Assembly: GCA_963807305.1 (NCBI GenBank)
Contig: CAWEBN010000011.1
Location: 124,001-188,000 of the forward strand
Direction: 5' to 3'
DNA: 64,000 bases
Source: JAOPZW01 sp963807305
GTDB lineage: Bacteria > Actinomycetota > Thermoleophilia > Solirubrobacterales > Solirubrobacteraceae
The notes beneath the pieces are model-generated. The model searched no databases. It saw nothing but the letters and a program-made list of their open reading frames with translations, and had not been told where the DNA came from. Made by a program: the position numbers and the translations under genes. Shown here one piece after another: positions 31,704 to 39,940 of this stretch. Positions within the stretch are counted from its first letter, which is position 1. Each line of letters begins with the position of its first letter.

Positions 31704-32000
31704 CTACGCCCGCCCGAACAGCGCGCGGCCCAGGTGGCCGGGCAGGGCCGCGGGACGCGGGGCGCGGCTCTCGCGGATCTGGGCGCGCATCGAGGCGACG
31801 ACGGCCGCGGTGTGCTCGAAGGGGTCGGCGATGGCGGCGCCGGTGTCGACCGACAGCGCGGCGACGAGGTGGCCGTCGACCTGGGCCACGAGCAGCTCGC
31901 CGCTGGGGACGCGGCTCGAATCGAGGGCGGCGAGGCGGATCAGGTCCGCCTCGTCAGCGGCGGTGGCGTGACGGATGGTGAGGGAGGCGGTGGAGGTCAT
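31704..32000 (-). CDS. short GNAT-like N-terminal domain protein
   Basis: A 98-residue protein that begins SLTIRHATAADEADLIRLAA and continues with VPSGELLVAQVDGHLVAALS and ADPFEHTAAVV. This is the beginning of a GNAT acetyltransferase fold (first strand, helices and strands 2-3). The acetyl-CoA P-loop half (Q/RxxGxG/A) is absent, so catalysis is unlikely. A paralogue lies at 33016-33402 on the far side of the LysR gene. It is divergent from LysR and 70 bases away. Confidence 0.65.
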   Translation of the reverse strand: MTSTASLTIRHATAADEADLIRLAALDSSRVPSGELLVAQVDGHLVAALSVDTGAAIADPFEHTAAVVASMRAQIRESRAPRPAALPGHLGRALFGRA

Positions 32001-32031
32001 GAGAGGATGGTCCTGGTCGGCCCGGATAAAT

Positions 32032-32054
32032 TCCAATGATGTTGCGTTCTTGGA
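32032..32054. promoter_or_regulatory. candidate LysR box
   Basis: TCCAA (32032-32036) and TTGGA (32050-32054) form a dyad with a 13-base spacer in an AT-richer stretch (AAATTCCAATGATG). It is midway between the divergent starts at 32000 and 32071. LysR-type regulators typically bind T-N11-A dyads in such gaps. Confidence 0.45.
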
Positions 32055-32070
32055 CTGATAAGGTGCCGTT

Positions 32071-33012
32071 ATGTTCGACGCACGCCTGCTCTCCGTCTTC
32101 CGCGAGGTCGCCACGCGCGGCTCGTTCTCCGATGCGGCGGCGGCGCTGTCCTTCACCCAGCCGGCCATCTCCCAGCAGATCGCGCGCCTCGAGCGCCAGC
32201 TCGAGACCCGGCTGCTCGTGCGCGACGCGCGCGGCGTCACGCTGACACCGGCCGGCGAGGTCCTCCTGCGCCACGCCGAGACGGTCCTTGCCCAGCTGCG
32301 CGCGGCCGAGGCCGAGGTCCAGGCCGTCACCGGCTTCGAGCGCCCGCGCCTGCGCGTGGGCGCCTTCCCGAGCGCGGCGGCGAGCATCATGCCGCCGGCG
32401 CTGGCCGAGCTGCGCGCGACGCACCCCGAGGCGGACGTCGCCATGCGCGTCGTGGAGGACGCGCCGGCGCTCGAGGCGCTGCGCCGGGGAGAGCTCGACG
32501 TCGCGATGGTGCTCGACTCCGAGCTGAGCCCGATCGAGCTGCCTGCCGGCATCGAGGCCGTCCCGGTGCTCGACGACCCGCTGCTCATCGCGCTGCCCTA
32601 CAGCCATCGCCTCGCGAGCCGCAGCGCCATCTCCCTCGCCGACCTCCGCGACGACGAGTGGATGGTGTGCGGCGTCGGCGGGACCTGCATCGACAGCAAC
32701 GTCGTCCTGCGTGCGTGCGACACGGCCGGCTTCGAGCCCCGCATCACCTTCGAGTCCGAGGACTACAGCGCCATCATGGGGATGGTCGCGTCGGGCATGG
32801 GCGTGGCGCTCATCCCGTCGCTGGCGCTCGTCTCCGCCCGTGACGACATCGCCATCCGCCCGCTGCGCGACGTCCGCCCGGTGCGCCGGGTGCGAGCCGC
32901 CGTCGCGGTGGATCGCCCGAGCGTGCTGGCCGATGCGCTGCTCGACAGCCTGCGCACGGCCGGGCGCGAGCGCCCGTGGGCCGGGCGGCAGCGAGCGCTC
33001 GCCGCCGCCTGA
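32071..33012 (+). CDS. LysR-family transcriptional regulator
   Basis: A 313-residue regulator. The N-terminal winged helix reads LLSVFREVATRGSFSDAAAA with FTQPAISQQIARLERQLETR. The C-terminal effector domain has RVGAFPSAAASIMPPALAEL and GMVASGMGVALIPSLAL. The effector is unknown. It is flanked on both sides by paralogous small GNAT-like genes on the opposite strand, which are its likely targets. Confidence 0.92.
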   Translation: MFDARLLSVFREVATRGSFSDAAAALSFTQPAISQQIARLERQLETRLLVRDARGVTLTPAGEVLLRHAETVLAQLRAAEAEVQAVTGFERPRLRVGAFPSAAASIMPPALAELRATHPEADVAMRVVEDAPALEALRRGELDVAMVLDSELSPIELPAGIEAVPVLDDPLLIALPYSHRLASRSAISLADLRDDEWMVCGVGGTCIDSNVVLRACDTAGFEPRITFESEDYSAIMGMVASGMGVALIPSLALVSARDDIAIRPLRDVRPVRRVRAAVAVDRPSVLADALLDSLRTAGRERPWAGRQRALAAA

Positions 33013-33015
33013 CGC

Positions 33016-33402
33016 TCAGGCTGCCTCGGGGAGCAGCTCCTCGACGCGCCGGTCGACGGCGGCCGGCAGCGCGGCGGCCGGACGCGCGGCGCCGGCCTGG
33101 ATCTGCAGCAGCTCGACGATCGAGGCCGTGTACTCGAACGGGTCCGCGATGACGGCGCCGGTGTCGATCGACGTCGCGGCCACCAGCCGGCCGCCCACCT
33201 CGGCGACGAACAGCTCGCCGCTGGGGACGCGGCGCGAGTCGAGCGCGGCCAGGCGCTCGAGCGACTTCATGTCGTCGGCCGCGGCGTGGCGAATGGTCAG
33301 GGGGGCGGTGTCGATGCGACGGGGAGCGACGCGCGGACGGGCGCGGAGGCTGTCCTCGACGCGCGACCGGGAGAGGGAGCGCAGGAAGTGGTCGTTGAAC
33401 AT
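33016..33402 (-). CDS. short GNAT-like N-terminal domain protein (paralogue)
   Basis: A 128-residue protein with an added N-terminal helix (MFNDHFLRSLSRSRVEDSLR) before the domain LTIRHAAADDMKSLERLAAL, VPSGELFVAEVGGRLVAATS and ADPFEYTASIVELL. It closely resembles the 98-residue protein at 31704 and likewise lacks the acetyl-CoA-binding half. It ends 3 bases from the LysR stop, convergent. The ATG at 33402 is chosen over an upstream in-frame ATG at 33435, which adds only MRRAPAAENVP. The gap 33403-33537 is AT-richer and holds an ATTTT/AAAAT dyad near 33511. Confidence 0.62.
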   Translation of the reverse strand: MFNDHFLRSLSRSRVEDSLRARPRVAPRRIDTAPLTIRHAAADDMKSLERLAALDSRRVPSGELFVAEVGGRLVAATSIDTGAVIADPFEYTASIVELLQIQAGAARPAAALPAAVDRRVEELLPEAA

Positions 33403-33537
33403 GGGCACATTCTCCGCCGCCGGGGCCCTTCGCACATCGGGCGGATGGTGCGTGTTCGGCGCTCGGCGGCCTTACTTTCGCCGCCTGATCCCTTACGCCG
33501 AAAAAGCGCGATTTTGCAGGGAGAAAATGCGTCGCTG

Positions 33538-34173
33538 TCAGCGCGGGACGGCGGCCTGAAGGGCCTCGAACCGCTCGCGCACCGGACACGTCGCGAGGTG
33601 GTCGTTGACCAGCCCGCAGGCCTGCATCCCGGCGTAGAGCGTGGTCGGTCCGACGAAGCGAAAGCCGGCGCGCTTGAGGGCCTTGGCCAGCGCCGCGGCC
33701 TCCGGGACCTGGGCCGGGACGTCGGCGAAACTCGCCGGCGCGGGCCGCGCGGCGGGGCGGTGCGACCACACGAGCTCGTCGAGCGGCGTGCCCGCGTCGC
33801 GCAGGTCGACGGTGGCGCGCGCGTTGGCGATCGTGGCCTCGATCTTGGCCCGGTTGCGAACGATGCCGGCGTCGCCGAGAAGCCGCTCGACGTCGTCGGA
33901 GCCGAAGCGCGCGACCGCGTCGGGCTCGAAGTCCGCGAAGGCGGCCCGGAAGGCGTCGCGCTTGCGCAGGATGGTCAGCCACGACAGGCCGGACTGGAAG
34001 GCTTCCAGCGAGACGCGCTCGAACAACCCGCGCTCGTCGGTCACCGGATGGCCCCACTCGTCGTCGTGGTAGGCCTCGTAGAGCGGGTTGCCGTCGCCGA
34101 AGCAGCGCGCACCACCGCGCTGCGACTCGTCCGTGGCCTGCTGGCGCCCGCCGGCGTCGCCGCTCGCCGTCAC
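33538..34173 (-). CDS. tag: DNA-3-methyladenine glycosylase I
   Basis: A 211-residue base-excision enzyme removing 3-methyladenine. The family pattern is clear: CFGDGNPLYEAYHDDEWGHP, then DERGLFERVSLEAFQSGLSW with LTILRKRDAFR, and later FVGPTTLYAGMQACGLVNDH. The active-site Glu and the Trp/Tyr pocket are present. One of the zinc-binding residues (Cys near the start, His17-like) is visible in RCFGDGNPLYEAYH, with CPVRERF at the end. The GTG start overlaps the upstream stop as GTGA. Confidence 0.92.
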   Translation of the reverse strand: MTASGDAGGRQQATDESQRGGARCFGDGNPLYEAYHDDEWGHPVTDERGLFERVSLEAFQSGLSWLTILRKRDAFRAAFADFEPDAVARFGSDDVERLLGDAGIVRNRAKIEATIANARATVDLRDAGTPLDELVWSHRPAARPAPASFADVPAQVPEAAALAKALKRAGFRFVGPTTLYAGMQACGLVNDHLATCPVRERFEALQAAVPR

Positions 34174-34652
34174 AGGCCGTCGGTGCGCACGCCCACGGTC
34201 GAGGCCTCGCGTTGGGCGCGGTCGACGGCCTCGACGACCTCGTGCGGGTTGCCGACGCCGGTGAAGGTGAAGTCGCTGTCGTCGGTGCCCGCGGTGTCGA
34301 AGTCGACCGAGCCGACGCGCAGGACCCGCGAGACGAAGGTCTGGCTCGTGTTGACGTTCTGGACGCGATCGATGCGCGTCTGCTGGACGTGCTTGGAGAG
34401 CAGGCCGCGCTCGATGCGCAGGCGCTGGGTGGTGATCGTGTAGCGCGTCGAGATGCGCCGGACGAAGCCGACGAGCACGTCGAGGGCGAAGAGCGCGAGG
34501 AAGACGATCACGCCGAGACCGGTCGAGGCGATGAGCGCCACGATCACACCGATCACGACGGACCCGATGAAGCCCGTGATGTAGAACGACAGGATCGAGC
34601 GCCAGATCGGGCGCCCCTCGAACACGATCCGCTCGCCGGGATGAAGGTCCAT
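34170..34652 (-). CDS. PH-domain membrane protein (bPH2, YdbS-like)
   Basis: A 160-residue protein: a short LHPGERIVFEGRPIWRS start, two hydrophobic segments (ILSFYITGFIGSVVIGVIVA and LGVIVFLALFALDVLVGFV), then a bacterial PH domain (RYTITTQRLRIERGLLSKHV, RIDRVQNVNTSQTFVSRVL). The function of the family is poorly known; some members affect antimicrobial resistance or envelope stress. It is coupled to tag and divergent from priA (27 bases). Confidence 0.82.
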   Translation of the reverse strand: MDLHPGERIVFEGRPIWRSILSFYITGFIGSVVIGVIVALIASTGLGVIVFLALFALDVLVGFVRRISTRYTITTQRLRIERGLLSKHVQQTRIDRVQNVNTSQTFVSRVLRVGSVDFDTAGTDDSDFTFTGVGNPHEVVEAVDRAQREASTVGVRTDGL

Positions 34653-34679
34653 CGCGGGCCGAGACTATCGTGGGCTGCG

Positions 34680-36710
34680 GTGCCATCGGTAGTCCACGTC
34701 GAGCCCCTCACGACGGCCCGCGCGCTGCGCGGGCCGTTCGACTACCTGCGGCCCGAGGGGGTGGATGTCGGCTCGGTCCTCGTCGTGCCCTTCGGTCATC
34801 GCGACGTCGTCGGCGTGGTCACCGGGCTCGCCGACGGCTCCGAGCACGACCCCGTGGCGCCGCGGCGCGTCCTCGAGGCGCGGCTCCCCGCCGAGCTCGT
34901 CGACCTCGCGCTGTGGATGGCGGCCGAGTACTGCTCCACGCCGGCGCGCGCGCTGTCGCTCCTGCTGCCCCCGAAGGGCACGCGGGCCAAGACCGCGCTG
35001 TGGGCCCAGCCGTCGGGTGCGCAGGACACGGAGGAGCGCCTGAGCGAGCGCCAGCGCGCGCTGCTCGCCTCGCTGCCGCGCTTCGCCGGAGGCGACCTCG
35101 CCGCGCTGCGCCGGCTGGAGGCGCGCGGCCTGGTCGGCATCGTCCCGCGCGTCGTGCGCCGGGCGCCCCTGCACGTGCCCGTCGGCGCCGCGCGCGCGCA
35201 GCCCGAGCTCACCGGCGATCAGGCCGCGGCGCTGCGCGCGATCGCGACGGCCCCGCCGGGAGAGCGGCTGCTGCTGCACGGCGTCACCGGGTCGGGCAAG
35301 ACCGAGGTCTACCTGCGGGCCGCGGCGGACGCGCTCGCCCACGGCCGCGGCGTGATCGTGCTCGTCCCCGAGATCGCGCTGACGCCGCAGATCGTCGCGC
35401 GCTTCGTCGCGCGCTTCGGCGACACGGTCGCCGTCCTGCACTCCAAGCTCTCGCCGGGCGAGCGCCACGACGAGTGGGCGCGGCTGCGGGCGGGGGAGGC
35501 GCGGGTGTGCGTCGGCCCGCGCTCGGCCGTCTTCGCCCCGATGCGCGGGCTGGGCCTGATCGTGGTCGACGAGGAGCACGACTCGTCCTACAAGCACGAG
35601 GGCGACCCCCGCTATGACGCGCGCCGGGTGGCCGAGCGCCGCGCCACGCAGGCCGGCGCCGTCCTCGTGGCCGGCAGCGCGACCCCGCGCCCGGAGTCGG
35701 TCCATGCGCTCACGCGCCTGCGCCTGCCCGCGCGCGTCGACGGGGCCCGCCTGCCGCCGGTCGAGGTCATCGACATGCGGGAGGCCGGGCGGGCCTTGCA
35801 TCCGCGTACCCACGAGGCGCTCACCGATGCCCGCAAGGCGATCGTCCTGCTCAACCGCCGCGGGTGGTCGAACTTCCTGACCTGCCGCTCGTGCGGGCAG
35901 GCGTGGGAGTGCCCGTCCTGCGACGTCACGCTCGTCATGCATCGCGCGGACGGCCTGCTGGCCTGCCATCACTGCGGCCATCGCGAGCCCGTGCCGACGC
36001 GCTGCGATGCCTGCGGCTCGGTCTCGATCGCGCGTCATGGCACGGGCACCGAGCGCCTGGAGTCCGAGCTCGAGGGCAACGTCTTCCGCCTGGACGGCGA
36101 GGTGGCCGACCCCGCCCGCGTGCTCGCGGCCTTCGAGGCGGCGCCGCGCGGCGTGCTCGTCGGCACGCAGATGGTGGCCAAGGGCCACGACTTCCCCGAC
36201 GTCGACCTCGGTGTCGTGGTCGACGCCGACTCGACCCTGCGCTTCCCGGACTTCCGCGCCGAGGAGCGCACCTTCGCCCTCGTCACGCAGCTCGCCGGGC
36301 GCGCGGGCCGGGGCGCCGCCCGCGGGCGCGTGCTCGTCCAGACCCTGGCGCCCGACGCGCCCACGATCCGCTTCGCGGCCGGCCACGACGCCGACGGGTT
36401 CCTGGCCGAGGAGCTCGAGCGCCGCCGCGCGCTGCGCTATCCGCCCTTCTCGACGCTCATCCGCGTGGTCTGCTCGTCGGAGGTCCCGGGCGCCGCCCTG
36501 GCGGCGGCGACCGCCGTCCGCGCGCGCCTGTCCGGGGCGCTCGGGCCGGCGCCGCTCTTCCGCCTGCGCGGCCGCGAGCGCGCCCAGGTCGTGGTCAAGG
36601 CGCAGGACCGCGCGGCGGCGGTCGCGCAGGTCGGGGCGGCGGTGCAGGAGGCCGCCGCTGACCGCGCGAATCGCGGCGCCGCCTTCAGCGTGGACGTCGA
36701 CCCGCAGTAG
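34680..36710 (+). CDS. priA: primosomal replication-restart helicase-like protein PriA
   Basis: A 676-residue protein with the PriA 3' DNA-binding domain at the start (LRGPFDYLRPEGVDVGSVLV). The helicase core has Walker A GVTGSGKTEVYL, VPEIALTPQ, DEEHDSSYKHE and VAGSATPRPESV. The zinc-binding region holds eight cysteines in CxxC pairs (CRSCGQAWECPSC, CHHCG, CDACGS). In actinobacteria PriA is often a degenerate helicase; here the DEEH box is intact. GTG 34680 fits the start of the domain. The order priA-def-fmt is a well-known conserved cluster. Confidence 0.94.
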   Translation: MPSVVHVEPLTTARALRGPFDYLRPEGVDVGSVLVVPFGHRDVVGVVTGLADGSEHDPVAPRRVLEARLPAELVDLALWMAAEYCSTPARALSLLLPPKGTRAKTALWAQPSGAQDTEERLSERQRALLASLPRFAGGDLAALRRLEARGLVGIVPRVVRRAPLHVPVGAARAQPELTGDQAAALRAIATAPPGERLLLHGVTGSGKTEVYLRAAADALAHGRGVIVLVPEIALTPQIVARFVARFGDTVAVLHSKLSPGERHDEWARLRAGEARVCVGPRSAVFAPMRGLGLIVVDEEHDSSYKHEGDPRYDARRVAERRATQAGAVLVAGSATPRPESVHALTRLRLPARVDGARLPPVEVIDMREAGRALHPRTHEALTDARKAIVLLNRRGWSNFLTCRSCGQAWECPSCDVTLVMHRADGLLACHHCGHREPVPTRCDACGSVSIARHGTGTERLESELEGNVFRLDGEVADPARVLAAFEAAPRGVLVGTQMVAKGHDFPDVDLGVVVDADSTLRFPDFRAEERTFALVTQLAGRAGRGAARGRVLVQTLAPDAPTIRFAAGHDADGFLAEELERRRALRYPPFSTLIRVVCSSEVPGAALAAATAVRARLSGALGPAPLFRLRGRERAQVVVKAQDRAAAVAQVGAAVQEAAADRANRGAAFSVDVDPQ

Positions 36711-36726
36711 CTACCCTCCAGTGGCG

Positions 36727-37323
36727 ATGGCAGAGCAGGATGTCCAGGACGTCGAGGTCGCCGAGGCGCCGGAGGCACACGAGCCGCCGCCCCTCGATCC
36801 GGAGGTCGCCGCGCGGCGCGATGCCGCGCTCGCGCACGTGCGGGTGTTCGGCGATCCGGTGCTGAAGGCGCAGGCCCGCCCGGTGGACGTCTTCGACGAT
36901 CGGCTGCGGGCGGAGATCGCGCGGATGAGCGCGCTCATGAACGACGCGCTCGGGATCGGGCTGGCCGCGACGCAGGTCGGCGTCCTCAACCGGGTCCTCG
37001 TCTACCGCGTCGAGCACGACAGCCCGGTCAACGCCCTCGTGAACCCGGTCCTCGAGTGGTCCGGCGGCGAAAAGGAGACGATGGAGGAGGGCTGCCTGAG
37101 CCTGCCCGGCGTCCACGTCGACGTCGAGCGCCCGACCCACGTCCGGGTCCGCGCGCAGGACGCGACCGGCGAATCGATCCTGATCGAGGCCACGGGTCTC
37201 GAGGCGCGCGTCATCCAGCACGAGATGGATCATCTCGACGGGGTCCTCATCCTCGAGCGCACGTCGCGCGACCAGCGCAAGGAGGCCATGCGGACCCTCC
37301 GCGAGCGCCTCGAGGCGGCTTGA
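36727..37323 (+). CDS. def: peptide deformylase
   Basis: A 198-residue metalloenzyme removing the formyl group from nascent proteins. The three motifs are intact: GIGLAATQVG, EEGCLSLPG and QHEMDHLDG (Cys and two His bind metal). An acidic N-terminal extension of about 35 residues (MAEQDVQDVEVAEAPEAHE) precedes the catalytic domain. It is 16 bases after priA, and its stop overlaps the fmt start as TTGA. Confidence 0.96.
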   Translation: MAEQDVQDVEVAEAPEAHEPPPLDPEVAARRDAALAHVRVFGDPVLKAQARPVDVFDDRLRAEIARMSALMNDALGIGLAATQVGVLNRVLVYRVEHDSPVNALVNPVLEWSGGEKETMEEGCLSLPGVHVDVERPTHVRVRAQDATGESILIEATGLEARVIQHEMDHLDGVLILERTSRDQRKEAMRTLRERLEAA

Positions 37324-38147
37324 GGACCGCCTTCCTCGGCACGTCGGCCTTCGCGGCCGCGGTCCTGGAGCGCCTCGCGGAGAGCGACCACCGCCCGGCG
37401 CTGGTGGTCACCCGGCCCGACCGCGCGGCCGGGCGCGGGCGCAAGCTGACGCCGCCGCCGGTGGCGGGCGCCGCCCGCGACCTCGGCCTGGAGCTGTGGC
37501 AGCCCGAGTCGGTCAACACACCCGAGGCGGGCGAGCGCGTGGCCGCGTCGAGGGCGGAGGTCGTCATCGTGTGCGCCTTCGGCGCGCTCATCAAGGAGCC
37601 GCTGCTGACGGACTTCGAGATCCTCAACGTCCATCCGTCGCTGCTGCCGCGCTGGCGCGGCGCCGCGCCCGTCGAGCGGGCGATCATGGCCGGCGACGAG
37701 CAGACCGGCGTGGCCATCATGCGCCTCACGGCCGGGCTCGACTCCGGGCCGATCTGCCTCATGCAGGCCGAGCCGATCGAGCCCGGCGACGACTACGGGA
37801 CGCTGGCCGCGCGCCTGGAGGGCCTGGGGGCGACACTGCTCGTGCGTGCGCTCGACCAGCGCCCGCCCTTCGTCGAGCAGTCCGAGGAGGGCGTCACCTA
37901 CGCCGAGAAGATCACCGCCGCCGACCGGACCCTCGACCCGGCGGCGCCCGCCGAGGTCAACGTCCGCATCGTGCGCGCGCTGCACCCCCACATCGGGGCG
38001 CGCCTGCCGCTCGGCGACGGCACCTTCCTCGGCGTCCATCGCGCCCGGGTCGGGGAGGACGGTTCGCTCGAGCTGCTCGAGGTCCAGCCGCCGGGCGGGC
38101 GCCCGATGGCCTACCCCGACTACCTGCGCGGGCGCGCGGCGCGCTGA
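37320..38147 (+). CDS. fmt: methionyl-tRNA formyltransferase
   Basis: A 275-residue enzyme that formylates initiator Met-tRNA. It starts LRTAFLGTSAFAAAVLERLA (TTG codon), with the catalytic NVHPSLLPRWRGAAPVERAI (Asn, His) and DSGPICLMQAEPIEPGDDYG. The C-terminal domain is shorter than in E. coli, about 275 against 315 residues. It is translationally coupled to def. Its 3' end overlaps the convergent esterase by 28 bases. Confidence 0.94.
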   Translation: MRTAFLGTSAFAAAVLERLAESDHRPALVVTRPDRAAGRGRKLTPPPVAGAARDLGLELWQPESVNTPEAGERVAASRAEVVIVCAFGALIKEPLLTDFEILNVHPSLLPRWRGAAPVERAIMAGDEQTGVAIMRLTAGLDSGPICLMQAEPIEPGDDYGTLAARLEGLGATLLVRALDQRPPFVEQSEEGVTYAEKITAADRTLDPAAPAEVNVRIVRALHPHIGARLPLGDGTFLGVHRARVGEDGSLELLEVQPPGGRPMAYPDYLRGRAAR

Positions 38148-38866
38148 AGCTGCGCCCGGACGTCCCGCCACCAGGTGCGCAGCGCGGCCGGTGGGACGCT
38201 CGCGTGGACGAAGTGCGGGCCGGTCCCGGCGCCGAGCTCGACGACGTGGGCGTGTGGCAAGGCGCGCTGGAGGTAGCGGCCCTGGCTGGCCGGGACGATC
38301 CGGTCGGCGGCGCCGTAGCCCGCCAGCACCGGAGCGCGGATGGCGGCGGCATGGTGGGTGGGGGAGGCGTCGCCCAGGTCCCCGAAGGCCGCGAGCGCCT
38401 TGGCCCGCACCCAGTCGGCCTGCGGCGTGCCGCCCAACCGCGGCAGGTCGACCGGTCCGGCCGCGTCGACGACGCACGCCAAGGGGCGGCGCACCGCGAG
38501 CATGAGGGCCAGATGGCCGCCGGCGGACTCGCCGTAGGCGCAGATCGGGAGCGTCGGATAGCGCTCGCGCACCGCGTCGTAGGCGCGCGCGACGTCGCCG
38601 GGCGCGTCGGCGAAGGCGCGGTAGTCGACCACGGCCGCGGCCCAGCCCCAGCCGGCGAAGGTGCGCGCGCGTGCGTCCATGAGGGCGACGGTGCGCGGGC
38701 CGGAGGCGCGCCAGGCGCCTCCGTGGATGACGAGCACGACGCCGGCCGGTCGCCCGTGAGGCGCCGTCCAGGTCACCAGCGTGCGCCCGCGCGCCGGCAG
38801 CGAGACGGCGAGCACGGCGCTGGCGACGGCGGCGGCGAGCACTGCGGCGGCGAGGATGCGGCGCAC
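38120..38866 (-). CDS. exported alpha/beta hydrolase (esterase/lipase, BD-FAE type)
   Basis: A 248-residue protein with an N-terminal hydrophobic segment (RRILAAAVLAAAVASAVLAV) that may be a signal or anchor. The catalytic domain has the HGG oxyanion motif VVLVIHGGAWRASGP, the nucleophile elbow AYGESAGGHLALM, and a late acid/His pair around YGAADRIVPASQ and GPHFVHASV. HGG plus GESAGG is typical of the hormone-sensitive-lipase and BD-FAE esterases. GTG 38866 is taken as the start; the frame stays open a little further upstream. Confidence 0.8.
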   Translation of the reverse strand: MRRILAAAVLAAAVASAVLAVSLPARGRTLVTWTAPHGRPAGVVLVIHGGAWRASGPRTVALMDARARTFAGWGWAAAVVDYRAFADAPGDVARAYDAVRERYPTLPICAYGESAGGHLALMLAVRRPLACVVDAAGPVDLPRLGGTPQADWVRAKALAAFGDLGDASPTHHAAAIRAPVLAGYGAADRIVPASQGRYLQRALPHAHVVELGAGTGPHFVHASVPPAALRTWWRDVRAQLQRAARPRR

Positions 38867-38928
38867 GGGCGCATCATCGGCCCCCGGCCGGTCGGGTGTT
38901 AGCCCCCCGAAGTGCCAGGATGCGCCGG

Positions 38929-39690
38929 ATGGCGAGCGATCGCGACCTGGCGCAGCGCGCCGTGCGCGCCGGCGCGGGCGCCGCACGACGCATGGCGAGC
39001 GGCGAGCTCGACGTGCGCCGCAAGACCTCCGCGGCCGACCTCGTGTCGGCAGCGGACCACGCGAGCGAGGAGGCGATCGTCGCGCTGCTGCGCGCCGAGC
39101 GCCCCGGCGACGCGATCGTGGGGGAGGAGGGCGCCAGCGTCGGCGCCGGCTCGCGGCGCTGGCTCGTCGACGGCCTCGACGGCACGGTCAACTTCCTGCG
39201 GGCGATCCCGCAGTGGTGCGTCGCCGTGGTGCTCGAGGAGGACGGCGAGCCGCTGGCCACCGCCGTCCTGGACCCGGCCCGCGGCGAGCTGTTCTCCGCG
39301 GCGCGCGGCGAGGGCGCCACCCGCGACGGCGTCCCCCTGCGCGTTCGCGAGGGGGCGCCTCTGCGCGAGGCCGTGCTCTCGAGCTTCCTGCGCGCCGACA
39401 AGCTGCGCGGCACGGCGCCGGCCGCCAGCTTCGGCCGCCTGGCCGAGGCGGCCGCCGTGCTGAGGATGGGCGGCGCCGGATCGCTCGAGCTCGCCTGGGT
39501 CGCCGCCGGCCACATCGACGCGTGGGCACAGCCGAACGTCGATCCCTGGGACTGGCTCCCGGGCCGCCTGCTCGTGGAGGAGGCCGGCGGGCGCACGGCG
39601 GTGATCGACGGCGATCCGCTGACGTGGTTCGTGGCCGCGGCGCCCGGGACGTTCGAGGAGCTGGTGGCGCTGGTCTCCGACCGTCGTTAG
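38929..39690 (+). CDS. inositol monophosphatase-family protein
   Basis: A 253-residue member of the IMPase fold. It has SAADHASEEAIVALL, GEEGASVG (metal-binding Glu), DGLDGTVNFLRAIPQWCV (the D-x-LDGT motif) and WDWLPGRLLVEEAGG. The last motif is usually WDxAAG; Asp is kept, but Ala-Ala-Gly is replaced by Leu-Pro-Gly. It may dephosphorylate inositol phosphate, histidinol phosphate or PAP. ATG 38929 is favoured by AGGA 8 bases upstream over the ATG at 38920. Confidence 0.85.
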   Translation: MASDRDLAQRAVRAGAGAARRMASGELDVRRKTSAADLVSAADHASEEAIVALLRAERPGDAIVGEEGASVGAGSRRWLVDGLDGTVNFLRAIPQWCVAVVLEEDGEPLATAVLDPARGELFSAARGEGATRDGVPLRVREGAPLREAVLSSFLRADKLRGTAPAASFGRLAEAAAVLRMGGAGSLELAWVAAGHIDAWAQPNVDPWDWLPGRLLVEEAGGRTAVIDGDPLTWFVAAAPGTFEELVALVSDRR

Positions 39691-39698
39691 CGGCGCTG

Positions 39699-39908
39699 CG
39701 CAGCGCTTACAGCAGCATCGAGGGAAGGGAGTGAGCGGTGGGAGGCATGCTCCTGGCTCCCCGGGGTCGTTGCACGTCCACGCGTGTCGGGTTTGTGGCC
39801 TATATGGCACCAAACCCGACACTCGTTGCCGGGACGGGCGGGAACGCGCCACGGACCCGAGCCGGGGACGGCACACCCTTTCCCTCGATGATGCAGTTGA
39901 ACGCTGCG
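39699..39908. repeat. about 210-bp fold-back (MITE/REP-like) repeat
   Basis: The ends are imperfect inverted repeats. The left one (39699-39729) contains CAGCATCGAGGGAAGGG, and the right one (39876-39908) contains CCCTTTCCCTCGATGATG, with CGCAGCG/CGCTGCG at the outer edges. A 39-base hairpin (GTGTCGGGTTTG against CAAACCCGACAC, 39784-39822) lies exactly at the centre. There is no transposase and no convincing ORF. It fills the gap between the inositol-phosphatase-like gene and the next coding sequence. Confidence 0.6.
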
Positions 39909-39940
39909 AGGTGCCGTAGGCCGCCCATAGACTCGCCCAC

